Shown here: positions 53,393 through 60,214 of the stretch, piece by piece
Layout: every line of letters begins with the position of its first letter
Numbering within the stretch: position 1 is the stretch's first letter
From: a bacterium
Lineage (GTDB): Bacteria; UBA10199; 2-02-FULL-44-16; JAAZCA01
Direction of reading: 5' to 3'
DNA length: 64,000 nt
Assembly: GCA_021810905.1 (NCBI GenBank)
Contig: JAJZQH010000012.1
Span: 10,001 to 74,000 of the forward strand
Program-made: the position numbers and the translations under genes
The notes under the pieces: generated by a model
What the model saw: the letters and a program-made list of their open reading frames with translations, nothing else
The model's database searches: none
Told to the model about the DNA's origin: nothing

Positions 53393-54154
53393 ATGAAACA
53401 TACGGGATTAATAACGATTTTTGCATTCACGGCTCTCGCTCTCATGGCCGCCGGCTGCGGCAAGGAGATGGTCTCGATCGGCAAGGGCGATCCAAAGGGC
53501 GAGATCAAGGAATGCCTGGATCTTTCCGCAAGGAACAAGCACGAAGAAGCAATACAATGCTTTGAGATGTTCAAGGCGCGCTATCCGCAGACGGCCGAAG
53601 GCCAGGAAGCGGAGCTGCTCATCGGCGATTCTTACTTCGCAAGAAAAGAATACCTAGTGGCGGCCGAGGCGTATGGAGCGTTTTTGAGGCTCTACCCGAA
53701 TCATCCCAAGGCGGATTACGCACACTACAAGATCGGCGTCTGTTATTTCAAGGAAAGCCCAAAGGCGATCGACCGCGATCAGGAATATCTGGGCACTGCC
53801 ATCGACCACCTGCGCTCAGTGCTGCGCCGCTACCCGAACAGCGAATACCGCGAGCCTGCGGCGCGCACGCTTCAGGCCGCGCTCACACGCATCGCCAAAC
53901 GTCAATATTACATAGGGCGGTTCTATTTCCGCACCGGCGAATACCTCGCCGCTATACCGCGATTTGAAGAAGTAGCCGAAAACTACGCACAGTCGGGCCT
54001 GGGCGACAAATCGCTCTATCAGGTGGTGCGCGCAAACCTCGCGCTCAAGCACATGGACGCCGCGCGCGAGGCCTACAGCCAGCTCGCATCGCGCTATCCA
54101 AAAAGTCCCTACGCGAAAAAAGCCGAACATAAAATGCTGAGCGCGGCAAAGTGA
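53393..54154 (+). CDS. bamD: Outer membrane assembly lipoprotein BamD
   Basis: BamD is a TPR lipoprotein of the BAM complex that folds outer-membrane proteins. The 253-residue product starts with a lipoprotein signal (TGLITIFAFTALALMAAGC) and continues with five TPR-like units (EEAIQCFEMFKARYP; VAAEAYGAFLRLYPNHPKADYAHYKIG; AIDHLRSVLRRYPNSEY), the spacing typical of BamD/YfiO. The frame is open to 53357, but the promoter lies there. A TPR gene follows 10 nt later. Confidence 0.9.
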   Translation: MKHTGLITIFAFTALALMAAGCGKEMVSIGKGDPKGEIKECLDLSARNKHEEAIQCFEMFKARYPQTAEGQEAELLIGDSYFARKEYLVAAEAYGAFLRLYPNHPKADYAHYKIGVCYFKESPKAIDRDQEYLGTAIDHLRSVLRRYPNSEYREPAARTLQAALTRIAKRQYYIGRFYFRTGEYLAAIPRFEEVAENYAQSGLGDKSLYQVVRANLALKHMDAAREAYSQLASRYPKSPYAKKAEHKMLSAAK

Positions 54155-54164
54155 GGAGGCAAAG

Positions 54165-54959
54165 ATGCATACGCTGAGAGAACTCATCGCGCGGGGCAAG
54201 CAGCACTTCGAGAACAAACAATACGATCAGGCGGAAGATTACCTCAGGCGCGCCGTAGAGGGTGACGCTAAATACGCCGACGTATTCAACATGCTGGGGA
54301 TCATAGCGCACGCAGGCGGGAAATTCGCCAACGCCATTACTCACTTTGAAAAGGCCCTGTCGCTGAATCCGCGCTACACCGAGGCGCTGCTCAACCTGGC
54401 CGTGCTGTATAACGACCTCGGCCAGTATGAAAAGGCAAAGTCGCTCTACATTCAGCTCAGGGGTAAAAAGGGAAAGAGCGATTCCCAGATCGAACCCGTG
54501 CTGCGCGGCAAGCTCTCCAACCTGCACGCGGACATCGGCGATATCTACCGCTCCATCGGCCTCTATTCCCACGCTATCGAAGAATACCGGAAGGCGCTCA
54601 AGCTCAATCCCGCATATTTCGATATCCGCACAAAGCTCGGACAGGCGCTGCGCGAAGCAGGCAGGCAGAAGGACTCCTTGAACGAACTCAAATCAGTGCT
54701 TCGTCTGCGTTCTTCCTACGGCCCTGCGCTTGTGCAGCTTGGCGTCACCTTCTACACGATGGAAAAAATTTCAGACGCGAAGAAGGCGTGGAAGACTGCT
54801 TTAACGAAGGAACCTGAGAACTCCTACGCCAAGATGTACCTGCGGCTCTGCGAGGCCACCGAGAAGGCGATGAAAGAGGCAAAGGCAACTGCTCTCGTCA
54901 GAAAAAAACCACAGAAGGCTCACGCACGAAAAAGCGGTACAAGTTCCCGGAAGCGATGA
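54165..54959 (+). CDS. TPR repeat protein
   Basis: The 264-residue protein has at least five tetratricopeptide repeats (for example NAITHFEKALSLNPRYTEALLNLAVLY and HAIEEYRKALKLNPAYFDIRTKLGQAL) and a short basic tail. It has no signal peptide, so it is probably a cytoplasmic scaffold. GAGGAGGCAAAG precedes the ATG. It is co-transcribed with bamD. Confidence 0.87.
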   Translation: MHTLRELIARGKQHFENKQYDQAEDYLRRAVEGDAKYADVFNMLGIIAHAGGKFANAITHFEKALSLNPRYTEALLNLAVLYNDLGQYEKAKSLYIQLRGKKGKSDSQIEPVLRGKLSNLHADIGDIYRSIGLYSHAIEEYRKALKLNPAYFDIRTKLGQALREAGRQKDSLNELKSVLRLRSSYGPALVQLGVTFYTMEKISDAKKAWKTALTKEPENSYAKMYLRLCEATEKAMKEAKATALVRKKPQKAHARKSGTSSRKR

Positions 54960-55026
54960 TGCTTCTTGCCCGGCCAGCCGCTCGATCCTGCACGGATCGC
55001 CTGCGGTACAACAGGAGGCTTTAGCC

Positions 55027-56025
55027 ATGCCTCAGTTCAGACAGGATTTCATCACAAAGGAATGGGTGATTGTTTCGGCCGAGCGGGCCAAGCGGCCGGA
55101 TCAGTTCCAGCATGAAAGGGCATGCCGCACTGACAGGCCGGCCCACGATGCGAACTGCCCTTTCTGCCCTGGAAACGAAGACAAGACGCCTCCGTCGGTT
55201 TACCAGCAAGGCGATGGAGCGAATTGGCGCATCCGCGTAGTACCCAACAAATTTGCCGCGGTGAACCCCGCTCTCTCTCCAAAGCGTCAACGCGACGGCG
55301 TCTTTCTTTCAGCAGAGGGCTTTGGAGTGGCCGAGGTCATCATAGAGAACCCGGCGCACAATACCTGTCTATCGCTCATGCCTCCGGAAGGGGTGAAGGG
55401 GGTCCTCGAGACATACAAGCAGCGCTACACTGCGTTGTCCGGGAACGAAGACATCGACCTCGTGACCATCTTCCGCAATCACGGCCCTGCCGCCGGCACA
55501 TCTCTAGAGCACCCTCATTCACAGGTAATAGCGACGCCCATAGTGCCCCCGCTCGTGCGTGTTCTCATGCAACAGGCGCTCATCTATCACGATACCTACG
55601 GCGAGTGCCCCTACTGCGTGATGATGAATGAAGAGATCAAACGTGGTGAACGCATTGTAGCAGACGGAAAACACTTCCTCGTATTCTGTCCATATGCCTC
55701 GCAGTCGCCTTTCCAGATGCGCATCATGCCAAAGCGCCACCACTCCCGCTTCGACAAAATCAACGACGAGGAGATGGCCGAGCTGGCCCACATGCTGCAG
55801 ACGGCGCTCAAGAAGCTCTACATAGGGCTAAACGATCCTGATTATAATCTGGTCCTGCACTCCTCACCCACGTCTGACGGCGAACTTCACTACGATCACT
55901 GGAGGATGATGATCATCCCCCGCATCACCACTGCCGCGGGCTTCGAGCTCGGCTCCGGAATCTTCATCAACACGATGCCGCCGGAGAATGCAGCCTCGTT
56001 CCTCCGCGGCGTAGCCGTCAATTGA
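55027..56025 (+). CDS. galT: Galactose-1-phosphate uridylyltransferase
   Basis: GalT exchanges UDP between glucose-1-P and galactose-1-P in the Leloir pathway. The 332-residue HIT-family protein has the zinc site CPFCPG (about 40-45), the catalytic EHPHSQ with its covalent His (about 160-165) and HYDHWRMMIIPR near the end. No galE or galK is nearby, so a wider nucleotidyl-sugar role is possible. AGGAGGC lies before the start. mntP follows after 6 nt. Confidence 0.93.
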   Translation: MPQFRQDFITKEWVIVSAERAKRPDQFQHERACRTDRPAHDANCPFCPGNEDKTPPSVYQQGDGANWRIRVVPNKFAAVNPALSPKRQRDGVFLSAEGFGVAEVIIENPAHNTCLSLMPPEGVKGVLETYKQRYTALSGNEDIDLVTIFRNHGPAAGTSLEHPHSQVIATPIVPPLVRVLMQQALIYHDTYGECPYCVMMNEEIKRGERIVADGKHFLVFCPYASQSPFQMRIMPKRHHSRFDKINDEEMAELAHMLQTALKKLYIGLNDPDYNLVLHSSPTSDGELHYDHWRMMIIPRITTAAGFELGSGIFINTMPPENAASFLRGVAVN

Positions 56026-56031
56026 CCGGGC

Positions 56032-56586
56032 ATGCATCCCGCAACCATCCTCATCATTGCTGTCGCTCTCTCCATGGACGCCTTCGCCGTTTCAGTGGCC
56101 AGCGGGCTCGCCATGGAACGGCTTCACGTACGGCATGCGATCAAGATCGCGACCTCGTTCGGACTTTTTCAGGCAATCATGCCGATCATCGGCTGGCTTG
56201 CTGGCGTCGGCCTCCGCGGATTCATCTCCGGCGTAGATCACTGGATAGCGTTCGCGCTGCTGGCCGGAGTCGGCGGGAAGATGATCTACGAATCGCGGCA
56301 GATCAAAGACGAGGAAGCGCCGGAGTGCATGAGCCTCCTCAAACTCCTGGTGCTGTCCGTGGCCACGAGCATCGACGCGCTGGCCGTGGGGCTATCGCTC
56401 TCGCTCTTGAAAGTGGCCATAGTATGGCCGTCGATCGTCATCGGCATCGTCACTTTCGTCTTCTCCTTCGCCGGCGTCTACATAGGCCGCAAGGTGGGGC
56501 ACCTCTTCGAGAGCACGATCGAAATCGCGGGCGGCCTGATCCTGATAGCGATAGGCATCAAGATCCTCGTGGAACACCTGGGATAA
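56032..56586 (+). CDS. mntP: Manganese efflux pump MntP
   Basis: The 184-residue protein has six predicted membrane helices and both Asp-containing family motifs, LSMDAFAVSVASGLAM (about 13-28) and TSIDALAVGLSLSLL (about 107-121). MntP exports Mn2+. No yybP-ykoY riboswitch is visible upstream, and the 6-nt gap implies co-transcription with galT. Confidence 0.93.
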   Translation: MHPATILIIAVALSMDAFAVSVASGLAMERLHVRHAIKIATSFGLFQAIMPIIGWLAGVGLRGFISGVDHWIAFALLAGVGGKMIYESRQIKDEEAPECMSLLKLLVLSVATSIDALAVGLSLSLLKVAIVWPSIVIGIVTFVFSFAGVYIGRKVGHLFESTIEIAGGLILIAIGIKILVEHLG

Positions 56587-56617
56587 GTCATCTGCCTCAA
56601 CAAAGGGCCATACCTTC

Positions 56618-57544
56618 TTAGACAATCTCAATCCTGCGTGCGACGTCCTTGAAAAAATCACGTGACCAGACCTCAAGTGCCTCTGGATGCTGCACAAAAG
56701 GCTCCACTTCTCGCCTGGCTTGTTCCACCGAAAGCGTTTCAATTTTATTCGCGAGCATGGCGTGAAAGACTGCTGCGCTCAGCGGCTCGACATCTTTGTA
56801 ATGCCCGCTCTGCCGCATCCGCTGTTCCAGGTGCGCAAGATGCAGTCCCGGGTGATTGGCAGCGAACCACACGAGATCGTACCAGTCGCGCCCCTTTATT
56901 CGGCTCTTCCATTGCCTGCAGAGGATCGCATGCATTTTTCCCGCAAAAAGATCGGGAAGGGAATATGTCCGCACGGAAAATGGAATCGGATGCAGCGCGA
57001 ATTTTGTCTCAGTGGTAAAACCGGGCGGAGGATCCGTGTCTATCTCCAGCCTGATCTTCACCTGCTGACCGCGAGGAATGGCGCCAACTCCCTCCATGCC
57101 TGGCGTCAACGTCAGGAGGTGCTTCATGGTGCCTGCCTTGAGAAATGCGGACTGAACCGCACTCTCCCGATTTTTCAGCTTCGACGCCACATCGGCGTCG
57201 AAGCCGAATGAGCGGATCTCTGCCTTAAGCGCATCGCCATAGGCCCCGAGATCAAAGCCGGGTATCGGCTTGATCAGCGAAAAATCAAGGTCCTCTGAAA
57301 ACCGATCCAGCCCATGAAAAATCCTGAGCGCCGTGCCGCCATAAAAAGCAGCCTTCTCGAAAAACTTGCTGCGCCAGAGTCCCAGAAGCGCCACCTCCTG
57401 CAGGATCTCCCGCAGCGCGCGAACGGCATCCTCAACGCGGCGGCAGTCGTATCGAGCGAGCATCTGCGTAATGGCCTCATGCATTTGCGCCTCTCTTTCG
57501 CCGCCGTATGACAGAGTGGAGGAGCGTAAGCTTTCGTGATCCAT
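56618..57544 (-). CDS. abiEii: AbiEii toxin (nucleotidyltransferase)
   Basis: The 308-residue protein has the four AbiEii motifs: FYGGTALRIFHGLDRFSEDLDF, then LPDLFAGKMHAILCRQ and KGRDWYDLVWF. This is the toxin half of a type IV toxin-antitoxin module that can abort phage infection. It overlaps the antitoxin gene by 68 bp; the ATG at 57484 (MHEAIT) is an alternative start that nearly removes the overlap. Confidence 0.9.
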   Translation of the reverse strand: MDHESLRSSTLSYGGEREAQMHEAITQMLARYDCRRVEDAVRALREILQEVALLGLWRSKFFEKAAFYGGTALRIFHGLDRFSEDLDFSLIKPIPGFDLGAYGDALKAEIRSFGFDADVASKLKNRESAVQSAFLKAGTMKHLLTLTPGMEGVGAIPRGQQVKIRLEIDTDPPPGFTTETKFALHPIPFSVRTYSLPDLFAGKMHAILCRQWKSRIKGRDWYDLVWFAANHPGLHLAHLEQRMRQSGHYKDVEPLSAAVFHAMLANKIETLSVEQARREVEPFVQHPEALEVWSRDFFKDVARRIEIV

Positions 57545-58127
57545 ACCCTAGAGCGATCCGCTCTATCAGATCAACATCGAGCCCGGTTAACGCGGATTCA
57601 TCGATGCGCAGATGTTTGATGAGATATTCCTGGATCTCCGCCTGGGTCCTGATTCCCGTTCCGCGATCCGCCTGGATCTTGTCCGCCAGCGCCTTCTCAG
57701 GCCTGGCGATCAGAAAAGCCCGCCCCCCCTCGATCTCCACGCGATCCACGCCGATTGGATACGCCTCCGGCGGAATCCCATGATAGATGAAGAGGCCGAG
57801 CGGCGTAGCAAACCGCCTGCTGCGCTTTGTCGTCACCGATGTGACCGCCTCCACCCTCTCAGGAATGAACCCATGGTATGAGAGCGCGTAATCCAGAGAA
57901 ATATATGAAGGGCCATAGATCATGTTGGCCATGATCTCGCGAGAGAACGGCCGCCGCGCGTATGCCTCGCCGAAGATATATAGCCCCTTCTTGATGCGAA
58001 CGATATCATTGCGGCGCAGGAGGCCGGTGATCTTGTCGCGCGGCCGCGCATAGTCCTTGAGCGCATCGAGGAGCATCTGATAATCGAACTCCTCGCCGGG
58101 GATAAGTTTTCGGAGTGCCTCCATCAT
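57477..58127 (-). CDS. abiEi: AbiEi-family antitoxin
   Basis: The 216-residue protein has an N-terminal winged HTH (RPRDKITGLLRRNDIVRIKKGLYIFG) and the AbiEi C-terminal domain (YGPSYISLDYALSYHGFIPERV; RPEKALADKI). It represses the operon through an inverted repeat and counters AbiEii without protein contact in studied cases. ATG 58127 has no ribosome-binding site and lies seven bases after a TATATT box. Confidence 0.88.
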   Translation of the reverse strand: MMEALRKLIPGEEFDYQMLLDALKDYARPRDKITGLLRRNDIVRIKKGLYIFGEAYARRPFSREIMANMIYGPSYISLDYALSYHGFIPERVEAVTSVTTKRSRRFATPLGLFIYHGIPPEAYPIGVDRVEIEGGRAFLIARPEKALADKIQADRGTGIRTQAEIQEYLIKHLRIDESALTGLDVDLIERIALGYGSRKLTLLHSVIRRRKRGANA

Positions 58128-58132
58128 CGGTC

Positions 58133-58184
58133 ATAATATAGCATATTTTGACATGGTATGTCGACATATATTCGACATACTATG
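58133..58184 (-). promoter_or_regulatory. AbiE operator and promoter
   Basis: CATGGTATGTCGA (58152-58164) and TCGACATACTATG (58172-58184) are 13-bp arms with one mismatch around a 7-bp centre. TCGACA (58159-58164) and TATATT (58135-58140), 18 bases apart on the minus strand, give the promoter, so the operator covers the -35 box. Confidence 0.6.
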
Positions 58185-58218
58185 CGATATCTGCGTACAT
58201 CTCGAAAAAGCGAAAATT

Positions 58219-58251
58219 CCACGCAACAAAAAAAAAAAAAAACGACGATAT
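58219..58251 (+). promoter_or_regulatory. Shared-motif promoter with 15-A spacer
   Basis: CCACGCAAC (58219-58227), fifteen A plus C (16 bases), GACGATAT (58244-58251). The spacer is two bases longer than in the other copies, and the extra bases are in the homopolymer. Confidence 0.5.
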
Positions 58252-58301
58252 AGAGTAAGAGGGGCGTCAAATGGATGGCGTCCAGAACAAGGAGTTAAGA
58301 A

Positions 58302-58757
58302 ATGAATATTCGAGATATCGTGAATGCATCCATTGATGCACAGCTCTTCGGGGTCAGGGTCGCTATATCCATCCTGACCTCGCCCCTCGCATGCTCGCCG
58401 GCAAAGAGCGTGCAGCCTGAGACGCCGGAATCAGGATGGGTAACTGCAGAGGGGATCACGCCCGAGATGCTCGAGCAGATGAGCACGGCGACTCCGGATG
58501 CGGGCGTACAGGAGGATACTTCGTCATCCAGCTATTTACCGCCGCCGAACAAACCAACAGCTGACTGTTGCACAAAGCCGTGTGAGAAACATATTTCATT
58601 GTTGTTACCTCGAAGTACCCCGGGCAACACACTGCCAGATTTTGTTCAGTGTGTGACCGATTGCAGTAATGCATCCGACCCATCTAAGGCCGCGATCTGC
58701 ATTGAGGAAAAAAACAAGGCAGGAAAAACCGATATCGCCGAGTGTTACAGCAAATAA
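58302..58757 (+). CDS. Unknown Cys-rich small protein
   Basis: The 151-residue product follows AACAAGGAGTTAAGAA. A moderately hydrophobic start (LFGVRVAISILTSPLACS) could be a poor lipoprotein signal. The rest is Pro/Ser/Thr-rich, with a C-terminal half holding eight or so cysteines (DCCTKPCEKH; FVQCVTDCSN) likely to form disulphides, so an exported protein is plausible. I recognise no family. It carries the shared promoter motif. Confidence 0.65.
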   Translation: MNIRDIVNASIDAQLFGVRVAISILTSPLACSPAKSVQPETPESGWVTAEGITPEMLEQMSTATPDAGVQEDTSSSSYLPPPNKPTADCCTKPCEKHISLLLPRSTPGNTLPDFVQCVTDCSNASDPSKAAICIEEKNKAGKTDIAECYSK

Positions 58758-58758
58758 G

Positions 58759-58861
58759 AAAAGGCCAGCACGACGCAGGCCTTTTCCTTGCCTTGATCGG
58801 AATATTCTTACGCCCTCTACAGATACTCCCCCGTCTCCGTGCTGATCTTGATCGAGTCGCC
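58759..58861 (-). pseudogene. efp: Duplicated 3' end of efp with its terminator
   Basis: This 103-bp stretch matches 59511-59613, the 3' end and terminator of efp, at about 97 positions. On the minus strand it still encodes GDSIKISTETGEYL in frame. It is a broken second copy lying on the far side of the RelE/Phd module. Its hairpin (AAAAGGCC/GGCCTTTT, 58759-58785) now also terminates the 58302 gene. Confidence 0.85.
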
Positions 58862-58887
58862 TTCTTCGACCACGCCGATCAAAGCGC

Positions 58888-58926
58888 TTGACATACACAC
58901 GTATGTGACTACAATTGTAGTCACAT
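58888..58926 (+). promoter_or_regulatory. Operator and promoter of the RelE/Phd module
   Basis: TTGACA (58888-58893), 16 bases, TACAAT (58910-58915). A perfect 24-bp palindrome, ATGTGACTACAA and its mirror TTGTAGTCACAT (58903-58926), covers the -10 and reaches the ATG at 58925. The transcript would have a leader of at most a few bases. Confidence 0.65.
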
Positions 58927-59224
58927 GTACAAGATCGCCATCGTGCCTGATGCTCTCAAGGAATTGAAAGATGTGCCGGCCTTTTATCGCAGGCTCATCA
59001 TGGTCGCCATTGAAAAACAGCTGGCGCATGAACCCTCGAAGGCGACGCGGAACCGCAAACGGCTCGACCCGCTGGTCACGGGGTTTGAATACGAGCCGCC
59101 GCTATGGGAATTGCGCGTCCAGGACTGGCGCGTTTTCTATGACGTCGACGACGAGGAGCGCCTCGTCCTGGTCCGCGCCATCCGAAAAAAACCGGCGGGC
59201 ACAACCACTGAGGAGATCGTATGA
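58925..59224 (+). CDS. RelE-type toxin
   Basis: The 99-residue protein matches the RelE/ParE fold: YKIAIVPDALKELKDVPAFYRRLI, then RLDPLVTGFEYEPPLWELRVQDWRVFYDVD and LVLVRAIRKK. It precedes its antitoxin (toxin-first order) and overlaps it by 4 bp (ATGA). No ribosome-binding site is present. Confidence 0.85.
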   Translation: MYKIAIVPDALKELKDVPAFYRRLIMVAIEKQLAHEPSKATRNRKRLDPLVTGFEYEPPLWELRVQDWRVFYDVDDEERLVLVRAIRKKPAGTTTEEIV

Positions 59225-59475
59225 AAATGAAAACCGTAGCCCTGCGCAACATGAAGGCCGGATTGAGCGCGTATATCGACGAGGCGCAAAAGGACTGCAT
59301 CCTGATTACGCGGCACGGAAAACCTGCAGCTATTGTCTGGGGCGTTGAGGGCCGCGACCTGGAGGACATCTTTTATATGACCAATCGCTCTTTCTGGGCG
59401 ACCGTGAGAAAGCGCCGCGCGCAGAAGGCGATTCCCTGGGAAAGCGCCAAGAAACGGCTGGGGATCACAGTCTGA
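59221..59475 (+). CDS. Phd/YefM-type antitoxin
   Basis: The 84-residue protein begins with the Phd/YefM fold (TVALRNMKAGLSAYIDEAQKDC, then ILITRHGKPAAIVWGVEG), a DNA-binding dimer, and ends in a toxin-binding tail (ATVRKRRAQKAIPWESAKKRL). Its usual job is to bind RelE and the palindromic operator upstream. Confidence 0.85.
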   Translation: MKMKTVALRNMKAGLSAYIDEAQKDCILITRHGKPAAIVWGVEGRDLEDIFYMTNRSFWATVRKRRAQKAIPWESAKKRLGITV

Positions 59476-59510
59476 AATAGAAACCAATCCCAACTCACGG
59501 CTCTTTATGA

Positions 59511-59537
59511 AAAAGGCCCGCACGACACGGGCCTTTT
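59511..59537. terminator. Bidirectional terminator between the antitoxin gene and efp
   Basis: AAAAGGCCCG, a 7-base loop, CGGGCCTTTT: a perfect 10-bp stem with A- and T-runs, usable from both strands. Confidence 0.8.
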
Positions 59538-59559
59538 CCTTGCCTTGATCGGAATATTC

Positions 59560-60117
59560 TTACGCCCTCTCGAGATACTCGCCCGTCTCCGTGCTGATCT
59601 TGATCGAGTCGCCCGCCTCTACGAATGGCGGGACCATTACTGTGAGGCCGGTCTCCACGACGCACTTTTTATATGAAGAAGATGCGGTCTGTTTCTTCAC
59701 GCTAGGTTCAGCCTCGGTCACCTTGAGGACCACAGTGGTCGGGAGCTCCACTCCGATCGGGCTCCCCTCGTAGAACGTCACCTCGATCTTCGTGTTGGGC
59801 AGCAGATAATGGACCGCGTCGCCGAACATCTCGCGGTCCATCTCGATCTGTTCGAAGCTCTCGGTGTTCATGAGGTGATAGCGCTCGCCATCGTCATAGA
59901 GATATTCCATCTGATGCTTCTCGAGGAACGCTATCTCCACGTCTTCAGTTGCGCGGAACCGGTTCTCGAACTGCACGCCGGTCTTGATGTTGCGCATCTT
60001 GGCCTGCACCATCGCGCGCAGGTTGCCCGGAGTTAAGTGCGTGACGCTCATCACGCGGCAGAGTTCACCGTTGAAGATGATGACTGTGCCGGGACGTATT
60101 CTGTTTGCCTGTGCCAT
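59560..60117 (-). CDS. efp: Elongation factor P
   Basis: EF-P relieves ribosome stalling at polyproline. The 185-residue protein has all three domains, ending GDSIKISTETGEYLERA. The loop that reaches the peptidyl-transferase centre reads HLTPGNLRAM: where E. coli has the modified Lys34 (VKPGKGQAF) this protein has Asn32. No epmA/epmB or earP is seen nearby. It lies downstream of alaS on the same strand. Confidence 0.95.
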   Translation of the reverse strand: MAQANRIRPGTVIIFNGELCRVMSVTHLTPGNLRAMVQAKMRNIKTGVQFENRFRATEDVEIAFLEKHQMEYLYDDGERYHLMNTESFEQIEMDREMFGDAVHYLLPNTKIEVTFYEGSPIGVELPTTVVLKVTEAEPSVKKQTASSSYKKCVVETGLTVMVPPFVEAGDSIKISTETGEYLERA

Positions 60118-60129
60118 GTGTTCTCCTGA

Positions 60130-60207
60130 CTCCTCCCCTTTGTAAGGGGAGGTCGGGAGGGGTAGATCGTGATCTACCTCCCCTGCCCCTCCTTATAAAG
60201 GAGGGGG
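60130..60207. repeat. Dispersed palindromic repeat, copy 2
   Basis: CTCCCCTTTGTAAGGGGAGG, then GGTAGATC/GATCTACC and CCCCTCCTTATAAAGGAGGGG. The right half shares its text with the repeat at 51159-51240. Here it separates alaS from efp and could fold in the joint mRNA. Confidence 0.7.
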
Positions 60208-60214
60208 AAAGTGT

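Noticed and set aside
56022-56621. 199-codon plus-strand frame over mntP
   Set aside because: The overlapping frame encodes a complete six-helix MntP; this one is Arg/His-rich and featureless.
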